This document shows, in pieces, positions 43,027 to 50,960 of a stretch of 64,000 nucleotides of DNA (the first letter of the stretch is position 1; every line of letters starts with the position of its first letter). The notes under the pieces are model-generated. The model ran no database searches. It was given only the letters and a program-made list of their open reading frames with translations, and had not been told where the DNA came from. The position numbers and the translations under genes are program-made. Origin of the DNA: Bradyrhizobium iriomotense (GTDB taxonomy: Bacteria > Pseudomonadota > Alphaproteobacteria > Rhizobiales > Xanthobacteraceae); the NCBI RefSeq assembly GCF_018129405.1, contig NZ_JAFCLP010000001.1, positions 124,001 through 188,000 of the forward strand, written 5' to 3'.

Positions 43027-43866
43027 TCAACCAGCGAGACGCGAGACGTTGCGAAACTCGCGCGGGCTGACGCCGGCATGATCACGGAAGAAGCGCGTGA
43101 AATGCGCGGGCTCCGGGAAACCAAAACGCTCGCTGAGCTCGCCGAGCGGCGTGTCCTCGCGCATGACGGCATCGAGCGCGCGCTCCATGCGGACGACGTT
43201 GAGATAGATTTTTGGCGAGACACCGAGCGAGGTCTCGAACAGGCGGAAGAACTGCGCGCGTGACAGGCCTGCACCCTTCACGAACTGATCGACGCTGCCA
43301 TAGGAATCCTGCACGCGCATCGCATCCATCGCCCGGCGGATGCGCCAGTCGCAGCTCACCGCGCTCATGCCGCGGATCGAGGTCGAAAAGCTGCGCCAGG
43401 GCGTGAAGCGCTCGATCACGGCGATCATCAGGTCCGACAGCGTCTGCTCATGGGTCCGCACCGCGTCCGGATTCGCCATCATTTCGGCCGCCAGATGCAG
43501 CGTGAGCTGGCGGATGCGCGGCGAGACTTCACCCGAGGGCCGCTCGAAAAAGCCGGGCGCGCCGCTCGCGGCCCATCCGGGCCGGAACTCCTTCAGCCAT
43601 TCCGGCTCGATATAGAGCGCCATGATGAGCGTCCGCGGACGATTGACGTCATGCACATAGGCATGCGGCTTCCAGCCGTCGACCAGCACGGCGGCGGTAT
43701 CCGTCAGCGGCGTGACCTGGTCGCCGACCAAGAACTGCGTATCGGCACCCTCGACCTTGAGCAGGACGTGGCAATGATGATGGGCGTGGCGGACCAGCGA
43801 ACGGTCCATGTCGAGCAGAGCGACCCTGCCAAAAGCGCCGTGAGCGATGCGCAGGGCCGTCGACAT
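43027..43866 (-). CDS. AraC-family transcriptional regulator
   Basis: A 279-aa regulator with an N-terminal cupin-like ligand domain (HAHHHCHVLLKVEG) and a C-terminal pair of HTH motifs (residues about 185-275, including the FGFPEPAHFTRFFRDHAGVSPREFR signature). The start MSTALR has GGAGG 8 nt upstream. It lies upstream of the molybdenum hydroxylase operon, in the same direction with a 143-bp gap, and downstream of ubiD. It may activate either neighbour. No operator was identified. Confidence 0.9.
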   Translation of the reverse strand: MSTALRIAHGAFGRVALLDMDRSLVRHAHHHCHVLLKVEGADTQFLVGDQVTPLTDTAAVLVDGWKPHAYVHDVNRPRTLIMALYIEPEWLKEFRPGWAASGAPGFFERPSGEVSPRIRQLTLHLAAEMMANPDAVRTHEQTLSDLMIAVIERFTPWRSFSTSIRGMSAVSCDWRIRRAMDAMRVQDSYGSVDQFVKGAGLSRAQFFRLFETSLGVSPKIYLNVVRMERALDAVMREDTPLGELSERFGFPEPAHFTRFFRDHAGVSPREFRNVSRLAG

Positions 43867-43990
43867 CAGTTCCTTCCTCCCAGCATTGCGCTGCAAAATG
43901 ATTGGCTTGTTGGCGCGGCACTATAAGCAGCACCCGCTTCATATTCCAACGGCGCAAACCGACGCAAGTTACCTTCTCGCGGCAATCCGC

Positions 43991-45412
43991 TCATGTCCGC
44001 GCCTCCGTCAGAAGGCGCTCGACCGCAGCGCTCGGATCGGCCTGCAAGGCCGTGGCGAGATCGACCTCCTCCTCGCCCTTGACGCGAATACGCTTGAAGG
44101 CGAGCTCGGGCGCGCTGACCGGCGCCGTCGCATCCAGCCCCATCTTGGCGCTGATGCCATTATCGGTGGTCGGATCGAGTTTTGAGCCGAGCGCGCCCGA
44201 CACAACCATGAGATCGCGATCGGCCTGGAAGCGTGTTGCCACCGCCCATTCGATCTCCTCGGACGAGGAGATGTCGACATCCTTGTCCACCACGACCACC
44301 TGCTTGATGTCGTAATGCGCGCCGAAGGCGCACATCATGATGTTCTTGGGCTCGCCGTCATTGGCCTTGTCGATCTTGATCGCGAGATGGTAGCGGCAGG
44401 TGCCGCCGCGCGTCAGGCGAACGTCGAGCACGCCAGGGAAGCTGCGGCGCAGATGCTGGAGCAGCGTTGCTTCGCGCGGCACGCCGCCGAGGATCAGATG
44501 TTCGAAACCGCCGCCGACGATGGTGTGGAAGATCGGCGCCTTGCGATGCGTGATCGCATCGACCTCGATCACCTCGCGGTTGGCGCGCGGACCGTAATAT
44601 TGAGGAAATTCGCCGAACGGCCCCTCCGGCTCGCGCACGCCTTGCAGAATGCGCCCCTCGATCACGATCTCCGCATGGGCGGGAACGCGGACCGAATTGG
44701 TGCGGCACTTCACGACATCGACGGGCGAGCCGAGCAGCGCACCGGCGATTGCCATCTCGTCCTCGTCGAGCGCCGCGATCGCCTGCGAGGCCAGCATCAA
44801 CGCCGGATGCGCGCCGATCACGATCGCGATCTCCAGCGCCTGGCCGAGCTCTTCGGCGAGGCGATAATAAGAGAATGTATGCCGCGGCAGCAGCAAGACT
44901 CCGATGCGATTCTTGCCAGAGATCTGGCAGCGGTGAATCGAAACGTTCTGCACGCCGTTCCTGGGATTGCGCGCGATCAATAGCCCGGCGGTGATGTAGG
45001 GGCCGCTGTCGCGCTCATTGTGCTTGGGCACCGGAAGCTGGCGCAGCAGATCGACGTCGTCATGGACGACCTCCTGCACCGGCCCGCTCGCCACCTCATG
45101 CGTCGGCAGCGGATTGCTCGCGGCAGCCAGGAACCGCGGCAGCAACTGGTCCTCAGTGACGCCGATCGAATCTGCGACCCAGTCGCGGCCGGCAAAGAGG
45201 TTCGCGACCACAGGGATCGCGTGCCCGTCGGGGCGCGGAAACAACACCGCGCTGTCGCGCTCCAATCGCTTGGCGATGGCAGCGAGCTCGTCCGCCAGCG
45301 CAACGCCCTCGCGCGCGACGGCGAGCTTGCCGCGTTCAGCGAGATAAGCGAGCCAGCCGCGCAGATCGGCTTGCGCCTTCGCAGCTATTCTGGCCGGAGT
45401 TTCCATTTGCAT
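43991..45412 (-). CDS. ubiD: UbiD-family prenylated-FMN decarboxylase
   Basis: A 473-aa UbiD-type decarboxylase. The prFMN active-site motif reads EGPFGE (E263 and E268) and an arginine in HRCQIS (R161) lies where the family arginine is expected. The enzyme makes or removes a carboxyl group on an aromatic or unsaturated acid and needs the prenylated flavin from UbiX, encoded 28 bp upstream. An isolated ubiD/ubiX pair next to aromatic-type CoA ligase and hydroxylase genes suggests catabolism and not ubiquinone synthesis. The start is the first of two in-frame ATGs. Confidence 0.88.
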   Translation of the reverse strand: MQMETPARIAAKAQADLRGWLAYLAERGKLAVAREGVALADELAAIAKRLERDSAVLFPRPDGHAIPVVANLFAGRDWVADSIGVTEDQLLPRFLAAASNPLPTHEVASGPVQEVVHDDVDLLRQLPVPKHNERDSGPYITAGLLIARNPRNGVQNVSIHRCQISGKNRIGVLLLPRHTFSYYRLAEELGQALEIAIVIGAHPALMLASQAIAALDEDEMAIAGALLGSPVDVVKCRTNSVRVPAHAEIVIEGRILQGVREPEGPFGEFPQYYGPRANREVIEVDAITHRKAPIFHTIVGGGFEHLILGGVPREATLLQHLRRSFPGVLDVRLTRGGTCRYHLAIKIDKANDGEPKNIMMCAFGAHYDIKQVVVVDKDVDISSSEEIEWAVATRFQADRDLMVVSGALGSKLDPTTDNGISAKMGLDATAPVSAPELAFKRIRVKGEEEVDLATALQADPSAAVERLLTEART

Positions 45413-45440
45413 GTAACGGGTCTTTCCTTAAGTCTTCAAA

Positions 45441-46061
45441 TCAGGGCGCGATCTTGCGCAGCGACGGCGAGCGGCGCTTGAGCGCCTCGTCCTCGCCCCA
45501 GCGGCGCACGACGCCGATATCGATGTCGAAGAGGTCGAGCACGCGGCCGACGGTGTGCTCGACCATGTCGTCGAGGTCTTCCGGCTTGGCGTAGAAGGCC
45601 GGCACGGGCGGCGCGATGATCGCGCCCATCTCCGAGAGTGCCGTCATCGTCCGGAGGTGCCCGGTGTGCAGCGGGGTCTCACGCACCATCAGCACCAGGC
45701 GCCGGCGCTCCTTGAGCACGACGTCGGCAGCCCGGGTCAGCAGTGTCGTGGTCACGCCCGAGGCGATCTCGGACATCGAGCGCATCGAGCAAGGTGCCAC
45801 GATCATCCCGGCGGTGCGGAACGAGCCGCTCGAGATTGCGGAGGCCATGTCGTCGATCGCGTGGTTGACATTGGCGAGCGCCCTCACCTCCGCGATCTTG
45901 AGGTCGGTCTCGTAGGCAAAGGTCTGCTCGGCGGTCTTCGATATCACCAGATGGGTCTCGACGCCGGCATTGCGCAGCAGCTGCAGCAGGCGCACGCCAT
46001 AGGTGACGCCCGAGGCGCCGGAAATGCCGATGATCATCCGCTTGGGGCTGGCGTCATGCAT
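45441..46061 (-). CDS. ubiX: UbiX flavin prenyltransferase
   Basis: A 206-aa protein of the UbiX/Pad1 family, making prenylated FMN from dimethylallyl phosphate or pyrophosphate and FMN for UbiD. The N-terminal IIGISGASGVTYG and the MIVAPCSMRSMSEIASG segments are diagnostic. I start at MHDASPKRM because 20 residues upstream in the frame are not part of the family; longer starts are possible. It is divergent from the LysR gene. Confidence 0.92.
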   Translation of the reverse strand: MHDASPKRMIIGISGASGVTYGVRLLQLLRNAGVETHLVISKTAEQTFAYETDLKIAEVRALANVNHAIDDMASAISSGSFRTAGMIVAPCSMRSMSEIASGVTTTLLTRAADVVLKERRRLVLMVRETPLHTGHLRTMTALSEMGAIIAPPVPAFYAKPEDLDDMVEHTVGRVLDLFDIDIGVVRRWGEDEALKRRSPSLRKIAP

Positions 46062-46152
46062 GTCTTTGGTTTCGCTCCCGTAGATCACGCGCCCTGCGAG
46101 GTCCACGTGCATCCGCGGCAAGGCTAGGCGATCATATCCATCATCACAAATA

Positions 46153-46176
46153 ATGATTGATTATACAATTGATCAT
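46153..46176. promoter_or_regulatory. AT-rich divergent promoter with LysR-type inverted repeat
   Basis: The 24-bp stretch begins ATGAT and ends ATCAT and contains ATTG-N6-CAAT in its middle (46156-46169), an arrangement that fits the T-N11-A half-palindrome bound by LysR regulators. It sits between ubiX and the LysR gene in an unusually AT-rich stretch of about 60 bp. Confidence 0.5.
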
Positions 46177-46222
46177 CTGAAATGATGGCTCGCGAGGGGA
46201 TCAGCGACCGAAGGACACGCCC

Positions 46223-47200
46223 GTGGAACTCAGGCAGATGCAATATTTCCTGTGCCTGGCGGAGGAAAAGAACGTCACCCGCGCCGCGCGCCAGCTCAAC
46301 ATCGTGCAGCCGGCGCTGAGCATGCAGATCGCCAAGCTCGAGGCCGAGCTCGGCCAGAAGCTGTTCGACCGCAGCGTCCAGGGCATGACGCTGACCAGCG
46401 CCGGCGAGGCGCTGGTGCGGCTGACGGCGCCGATCGTGCGCGACGCCGAGTATGCACGGCAGGAGATGGCGCAGCTCGGCGGGCGCATCTCGGGCCGCGT
46501 CTCGGTCGGCCTCATCACCTCGGTGGCGCAAAGCACCATGGCGAGGTCGTCAGCGACTGTCGCCAGCCGCTATCCCGAGATCACGCTGTCGGTCTGCGAG
46601 GGTTACACCGAGACGCTGGTCGACTGGGTCAATACCGGCCAGCTGGATTTCGCGCTGATCAACGTGCCGCGCCGCAAGACGCCGCTGGCCGCGCATCACG
46701 TCATGGACGAGGAGATGGTGTTTGCCTGCCGAAAGGACGGCCCGATCAAGCCGCCTGCAAAACTGCGTTTCGACCACATCGCCAATTTCGATCTGGTGCT
46801 GCCGTCGAAGCGGCACGGCCTGCGCCTGATCCTCGACGAGCATGCCGCCGCAATCGGCATCGACCTGCGGCCACGGCTCGAGCTCGACACCCTCCCCGCC
46901 CTCTGCGACGTGATTGCGACCACCGATTTCGCGACGGTGCTGCCGACCATCGCGCTCCGGCAATCGCTGGCAAGCGGCACCATCCGGGCGCATCGCTTCG
47001 ATGCGCAGAGGATCGTGCGCTCGATCGCCTGGGTGCATCACCCGCGGCGCGCCGTGTCGGTCGCAGCCAAAGCCGTGCTCGACGTCATCAGCCAGGATCT
47101 GGCGCAGGCAGCGGCCATTGCGAGCGGGTTGGTGGAGCCTGCCTCGCGTGGCGCGACCTCACCTTCCCGCAAACGTCCAAAGCGGCGAAAGGCGAGCTGA
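46223..47200 (+). CDS. LysR-family transcriptional regulator
   Basis: A 325-aa LysR regulator with the N-terminal HTH (MELRQMQYFLCLAEEKNVTRAARQLNIVQPALSMQIAKLE) and a ligand-binding domain. It starts at GTG with AAGGAC upstream. The last 20 or so residues are lysine/arginine-rich. It is divergent from ubiX and is the obvious regulator of ubiX-ubiD. In this family the regulator typically activates with an aromatic acid ligand; the ligand here is unknown. Confidence 0.9.
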   Translation: MELRQMQYFLCLAEEKNVTRAARQLNIVQPALSMQIAKLEAELGQKLFDRSVQGMTLTSAGEALVRLTAPIVRDAEYARQEMAQLGGRISGRVSVGLITSVAQSTMARSSATVASRYPEITLSVCEGYTETLVDWVNTGQLDFALINVPRRKTPLAAHHVMDEEMVFACRKDGPIKPPAKLRFDHIANFDLVLPSKRHGLRLILDEHAAAIGIDLRPRLELDTLPALCDVIATTDFATVLPTIALRQSLASGTIRAHRFDAQRIVRSIAWVHHPRRAVSVAAKAVLDVISQDLAQAAAIASGLVEPASRGATSPSRKRPKRRKAS

Positions 47201-47305
47201 TTAGAACCGATCGAGATTCAGGCCAGCAGCGTTGAAAGTCGCAATGGCTGGCCAGATATTGGTTAGGTCCAGTCCATCGCATCCGGATCGATCGTTCGCC
47301 CCACC

Positions 47306-48124
47306 ATGCCCTTCTTCCGGCTCAACGACGGCGATCTTCGCCCCGACGACACCATCGATTTCAATCCGGAGGACGTGCCGCGTCCCATCGCGGCGTTCGG
47401 CGGCGAGATCGTCACGAAGGGTACGGAGGTTGCGATGCACGCGCATCGCAAGGACGAGCTTGTCCTGTCCTTGCGCGGCGTCGTCAGGCTGGAAGCCGGG
47501 CAAGGCATCTGGATCGTGCCGCCGCGCTGCGCAGTATGGATTCCCGGCGATGTTCCACACAGCGTGACCGTCGCCGGAAATGTCGAGGTCCATTGCCTAT
47601 TCCTCGAACCGGATGCCGCACCGACGCTGCCCCGGCAATGCTGCACGCTGACAATCTCACCGCTGCTGGAGCGCCTGCTGGTGCATGCCACGCACATGCC
47701 GGCACTGTACGATCTCGACGGCGCCGACGGCCGCATCGCCACAGTCCTGCTGGACCAGCTCTCGGCGGCGCCCGTCGAGGAGCTGCGCTTCCCCATGCCT
47801 GTAGACGCCAGGCTGCGCCGGATCGCCAGCGCGATGATGGAGGATCCCTCAGATCGCGCGACGATCGACGATTGGGGCCGGCGCATCGCCGTCGCGCCAC
47901 GCACCCTCACCCGCATCCTGCAACGGGAGACCGGAATGAGTTTTGGCCGCTGGCGCCAGCAGCTCCACATCCTCATCGCGCTTCAGCGCCTCGATCAGGG
48001 CGCTTCGGTCCAGGCCGTTGCGCTCGATCTCGGCTATGAGGGCGCGAGCGCTTTCGTCACCATGTTCCGCAAGGCGCTGGGCAAGCCGCCGGCGCGATAT
48101 CTGGCCGAGCGCCGCGCATACTGA
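47306..48124 (+). CDS. AraC-family regulator with N-terminal cupin
   Basis: A 272-aa regulator with an N-terminal cupin (AMHAHRKDELVLSLRGVVRLEAGQG, a metal-like HAHR region) and a C-terminal AraC HTH pair (MSFGRWRQQLHILIALQRLDQG and LGYEGASAFVTMFRKALGKPP). It has its own promoter region of 105 bp after the LysR gene. The O-methyltransferase gene lies 105 bp downstream on the same strand and is a likely target. Confidence 0.88.
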   Translation: MPFFRLNDGDLRPDDTIDFNPEDVPRPIAAFGGEIVTKGTEVAMHAHRKDELVLSLRGVVRLEAGQGIWIVPPRCAVWIPGDVPHSVTVAGNVEVHCLFLEPDAAPTLPRQCCTLTISPLLERLLVHATHMPALYDLDGADGRIATVLLDQLSAAPVEELRFPMPVDARLRRIASAMMEDPSDRATIDDWGRRIAVAPRTLTRILQRETGMSFGRWRQQLHILIALQRLDQGASVQAVALDLGYEGASAFVTMFRKALGKPPARYLAERRAY

Positions 48125-48229
48125 CCGGAAATCGCAATCGATTGTCCCGTTCGCGGAATGCGGCCCGAGGGACGATTTCGTATCCAGGCTCCGAAGCGCC
48201 GATGGGCGCATTGCAAGGGAGCTGGATAC

Positions 48230-48916
48230 ATGGATTCACTCAGCACCGGCGTCGTCGCGGACGTCCTTCATCGTCTTCATCAGGAAGCGGAGATCGCCGA
48301 TGCACCGCTGATGCAGGCCTTCGTGAATGAGGGCACGAGCCGCGAAGAGATGATCAGCCAGGCCATCGCGGCCGAGAGCCGCGATCTCAATGAAGTCTAC
48401 CAGCGATATGCGAACAACTTCCTGAGTGTGTCGCCGCGGTTCGGGCGCTTCCTCCACATGTGCGCTCGTGCCTGCAAGGCCAAGCGCATCGTCGAGTTCG
48501 GCTCCTCGATGGGGATTTCCGCGATCTACATGGCGGCAGCGCTGCGCGACATGGGCGGCGGCCGCCTGATCGGGACCGATCTCGAACCAGGCAAGATCGA
48601 GCGGGCACAGAACAACGTCGCGGCTGCGGGGCTGGCCGACCTCGTCGAGTTCAGGCTCGGCGATGCTCGCGAGACGCTCAGCTCCGGCGTCGGTGAGATC
48701 GACATGGTGATGCTCGACGGCGCCTTCACCCTGTATCTTCCCATTCTCAAATTGCTGGAGCCACACCTCAAGCCCGGCGCGCTCATCGTCGGCGAGAACG
48801 CGTTCGAGGAAGCCTCAGGCTATATCGACTACGTCAGAGATCCTCAAAATGGCTACCTCTCGCTGTCGCTGCCGTTCGATCCCGGGCGCGGCAACGAACT
48901 CACGATCAAGACCTGA
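48230..48916 (+). CDS. SAM-dependent class I O-methyltransferase family protein
   Basis: A 228-aa methyltransferase of the O-methyltransferase/caffeoyl-CoA type. SAM-binding motif I reads VEFGSSMGISAIY, the acidic loop is GTDLEPGKIERAQ and a metal-site-like IDMVMLDGAF follows. The ATG has AAGGGAG about 8 nt upstream. The flavoprotein gene lies 19 bp downstream. The acceptor is unknown; a catechol or a siderophore-like compound are possibilities because the next gene is a siderophore-interacting-type protein. Confidence 0.85.
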   Translation: MDSLSTGVVADVLHRLHQEAEIADAPLMQAFVNEGTSREEMISQAIAAESRDLNEVYQRYANNFLSVSPRFGRFLHMCARACKAKRIVEFGSSMGISAIYMAAALRDMGGGRLIGTDLEPGKIERAQNNVAAAGLADLVEFRLGDARETLSSGVGEIDMVMLDGAFTLYLPILKLLEPHLKPGALIVGENAFEEASGYIDYVRDPQNGYLSLSLPFDPGRGNELTIKT

Positions 48917-48935
48917 TGATCCGGGGAGGCAAGCC

Positions 48936-49691
48936 TTGAATAGACCCGGCCAAGCACCGGATATCTCCGAACCATCTCAGGTCCCGCAAGGCCGGGTCAC
49001 ACGGATGCTGCTGCGATGGCTGATGCGCCCTGCGCACGTCGTGAGCGTCGAGACGCTGTCCCCGCACTTTCGGCTCGTCGAGCTCGAGGGCGAGGCCCTC
49101 AGGGACGTCGCCTGGACCGCCGGGCAGAAAATCCAGGTCGCGATGGGCGCCGGCCTAAGTGCGCGCACCTATACGCCGATGTCGTGGGACACAGGCCGCG
49201 GTAGGACACGGCTCCTTGCTTTTGCGCATGGCGAGGGTCCCGGCGCCCGATGGGCGAGCGGCTTGCGCCAAGGCGATACCTGCCAGTTCTTCGGGCCGCG
49301 CCGCTCGCTCGATCTCGCCGACCTTGAGGCGCCTGTTGTGCTGTTCGGCGACGAGACCTCGTTTGGCCTGGCGTCGGCGCTGCGCGACAATCTGCAGGCC
49401 GGTGGTGCACTCCACATGTTCGAGGTCACTGATGTCTTGGAATCGCAGCAGGTGCTGGAGGCCATCAGCCTCGGCCAGGCGCGATCGATCGCGCGCAGCG
49501 CCGGCGAGGAGCATCTCGCAACCGTCGAGGCGGAAATGCTGCGCCTCGCTGCAAACGGAGCGCAGTTCGTCCTGACCGGCAAGGCATCCTCGATCCAGCG
49601 CATCAGCCGCGCTCTGAAAGCTGCGGGTGTCGCGTCGTCGCGGATCAAGGTCAAAGCGTACTGGGCACCTGATAAGACCGGGCTGGATTAA
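48936..49691 (+). CDS. Siderophore-interacting protein family (FAD-binding 9), TTG start
   Basis: A 251-aa FAD/NAD(P)-binding reductase of the siderophore-interacting protein family. The FAD motif is ARTYTPMSWD, and a C-terminal YWAPDKTG matches the family end (YWRxGxTG-like). The best start is a TTG with GGGGAGG 6 nt upstream; an ATG exists only 29 codons earlier, inside the methyltransferase gene. It probably reduces ferric chelates or another small oxidised molecule. It follows the methyltransferase gene after 19 bp, so they are likely one operon. Confidence 0.82.
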   Translation: MNRPGQAPDISEPSQVPQGRVTRMLLRWLMRPAHVVSVETLSPHFRLVELEGEALRDVAWTAGQKIQVAMGAGLSARTYTPMSWDTGRGRTRLLAFAHGEGPGARWASGLRQGDTCQFFGPRRSLDLADLEAPVVLFGDETSFGLASALRDNLQAGGALHMFEVTDVLESQQVLEAISLGQARSIARSAGEEHLATVEAEMLRLAANGAQFVLTGKASSIQRISRALKAAGVASSRIKVKAYWAPDKTGLD

Positions 49692-49892
49692 GCCTCGTCT
49701 CACTCGGACAAGATGTCGCGCCCGCCGCAGAATGAGACGGGTTGGTAAGTTTTGAGACGAGCAGGCATGACGGCCGCGGCGGCCGGCTAGCTACGTTCCA
49801 GGCGCAGAAAACGCGGCCTGGCTTCATCCCGACTCCCGTCCCGGACGATCCCAGGGCTCGCATAAAGAGACAGTCGGGAGATTCAGTCCGAG

Positions 49893-50933
49893 ATGGCACG
49901 GTTCGGTCGCAGCAAGATCACGGACATCGTTCAGCAGCAAAGCGAGAGCTTCCAACCCGATCGCCGGACGTTGCTGTCGTTCGGCGCAGGCGCGGCGCTC
50001 GCCGCCGCAGGTCTGCGTCCTGCACACGCACAGAACTATCCCGCCCGGCCAGTCCAGGTGCTCGTGCCCTTTGCCGGCGGCAGCGCCAGCGATGTCATCA
50101 CACGCATCCTGCTCAACCGCATGTCCACCTCACTCGGGCAGGCCTTCGTCGTCGACAACCGTCCCGGCGCCGGCGGCAATATCGGCACCGCGGCCGCGGC
50201 GCATGCGGCTCCCGACGGCTACACGCTGCTGATGAGCACCTCCGGCCCACTGGCTGCGAACAAATCGCTCTACAAGGAGCTTCCTTACGATCCGCTCAGG
50301 GATCTCGCCCCGATCGGCCTGTTCGCGACGCTGCCCAATGTCATCGTCATCAATTCGAAGCTGCCGCCGAAATCGCTGGCCGAGCTGATCGATTACGCCA
50401 AGGGGCATCCGCGCGAGCTGAACTACGGCACGGTCGGCGTCGGCTCCTCGCAGCATTTGTCGGCCGCCTATTTCGAGCAACTCACGGGCACCGAGCTCAC
50501 GCACGTTCCCTACCGCAACATCGCCGCCTACACGCCGGATTTCATCGCAGGCCAGGTGCCGCTCGGCTTCCAGCTGTTGCCGAACGTCCTCGGCCTGATC
50601 AGAAGCGGCGATGCGCGCCCACTCGCGGTGGCCAGCGACAAGCGCATGACGGCGCTGCCGGATGTGCCGACCGCGGCCGAGGCCGGCCTGAAGAACTACG
50701 AGAGCGCGGCCTGGCTCGCGCTGCTTGCGCCGGCAAATACCGACAAGGCCGTCATCGAAAAGCTCTACAAGGCGATGGTCGAGGCCGTGAATGATCCGAA
50801 GGTGCGCGCCCTCTTCGTCGAGCAGGGCGCCGAGCCGCTGGTGATGGACCCCAAAGGCCTGACGGATTACATGACCACGGAGACCACGAAATGGGCCGGG
50901 ATCATCAAGAAGATCGGCATCGAGCCGATGTAG
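49893..50933 (+). CDS. Tripartite tricarboxylate (Bug/TctC) substrate-binding protein, orphan
   Basis: A 346-aa periplasmic protein of the Bug/TctC family. A twin-arginine-like export sequence (DRRTLLSFGAGAALAAAG, cleavage near AHAQN) begins after a 22-residue lead. The family features RPVQVLVPFAGGSASDVITR, DNRPGAGGNIGT and DGYTLLM are all seen. No TctA or TctB permease genes are near, so the protein serves a remote permease or works as a sensor. It is preceded by a 201-bp gap in which I see no clear site. A hairpin follows its stop. Confidence 0.92.
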   Translation: MARFGRSKITDIVQQQSESFQPDRRTLLSFGAGAALAAAGLRPAHAQNYPARPVQVLVPFAGGSASDVITRILLNRMSTSLGQAFVVDNRPGAGGNIGTAAAAHAAPDGYTLLMSTSGPLAANKSLYKELPYDPLRDLAPIGLFATLPNVIVINSKLPPKSLAELIDYAKGHPRELNYGTVGVGSSQHLSAAYFEQLTGTELTHVPYRNIAAYTPDFIAGQVPLGFQLLPNVLGLIRSGDARPLAVASDKRMTALPDVPTAAEAGLKNYESAAWLALLAPANTDKAVIEKLYKAMVEAVNDPKVRALFVEQGAEPLVMDPKGLTDYMTTETTKWAGIIKKIGIEPM

Positions 50934-50937
50934 TCAG

Positions 50938-50958
50938 TCACATCGCGCTGATGTGACC
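50938..50958. terminator. Bidirectional hairpin between convergent genes
   Basis: Perfect 8-bp arms GTCACATC and GATGTGAC with a 5-nt loop lie 4 bp after the stop codon of the Bug binding-protein gene and 2 bp from the stop codon of the convergent dihydropyrimidinase gene. It lacks a long T run. It is the only structure in the 27-bp gap and probably ends both transcripts. Confidence 0.65.
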
Positions 50959-50960
50959 TA

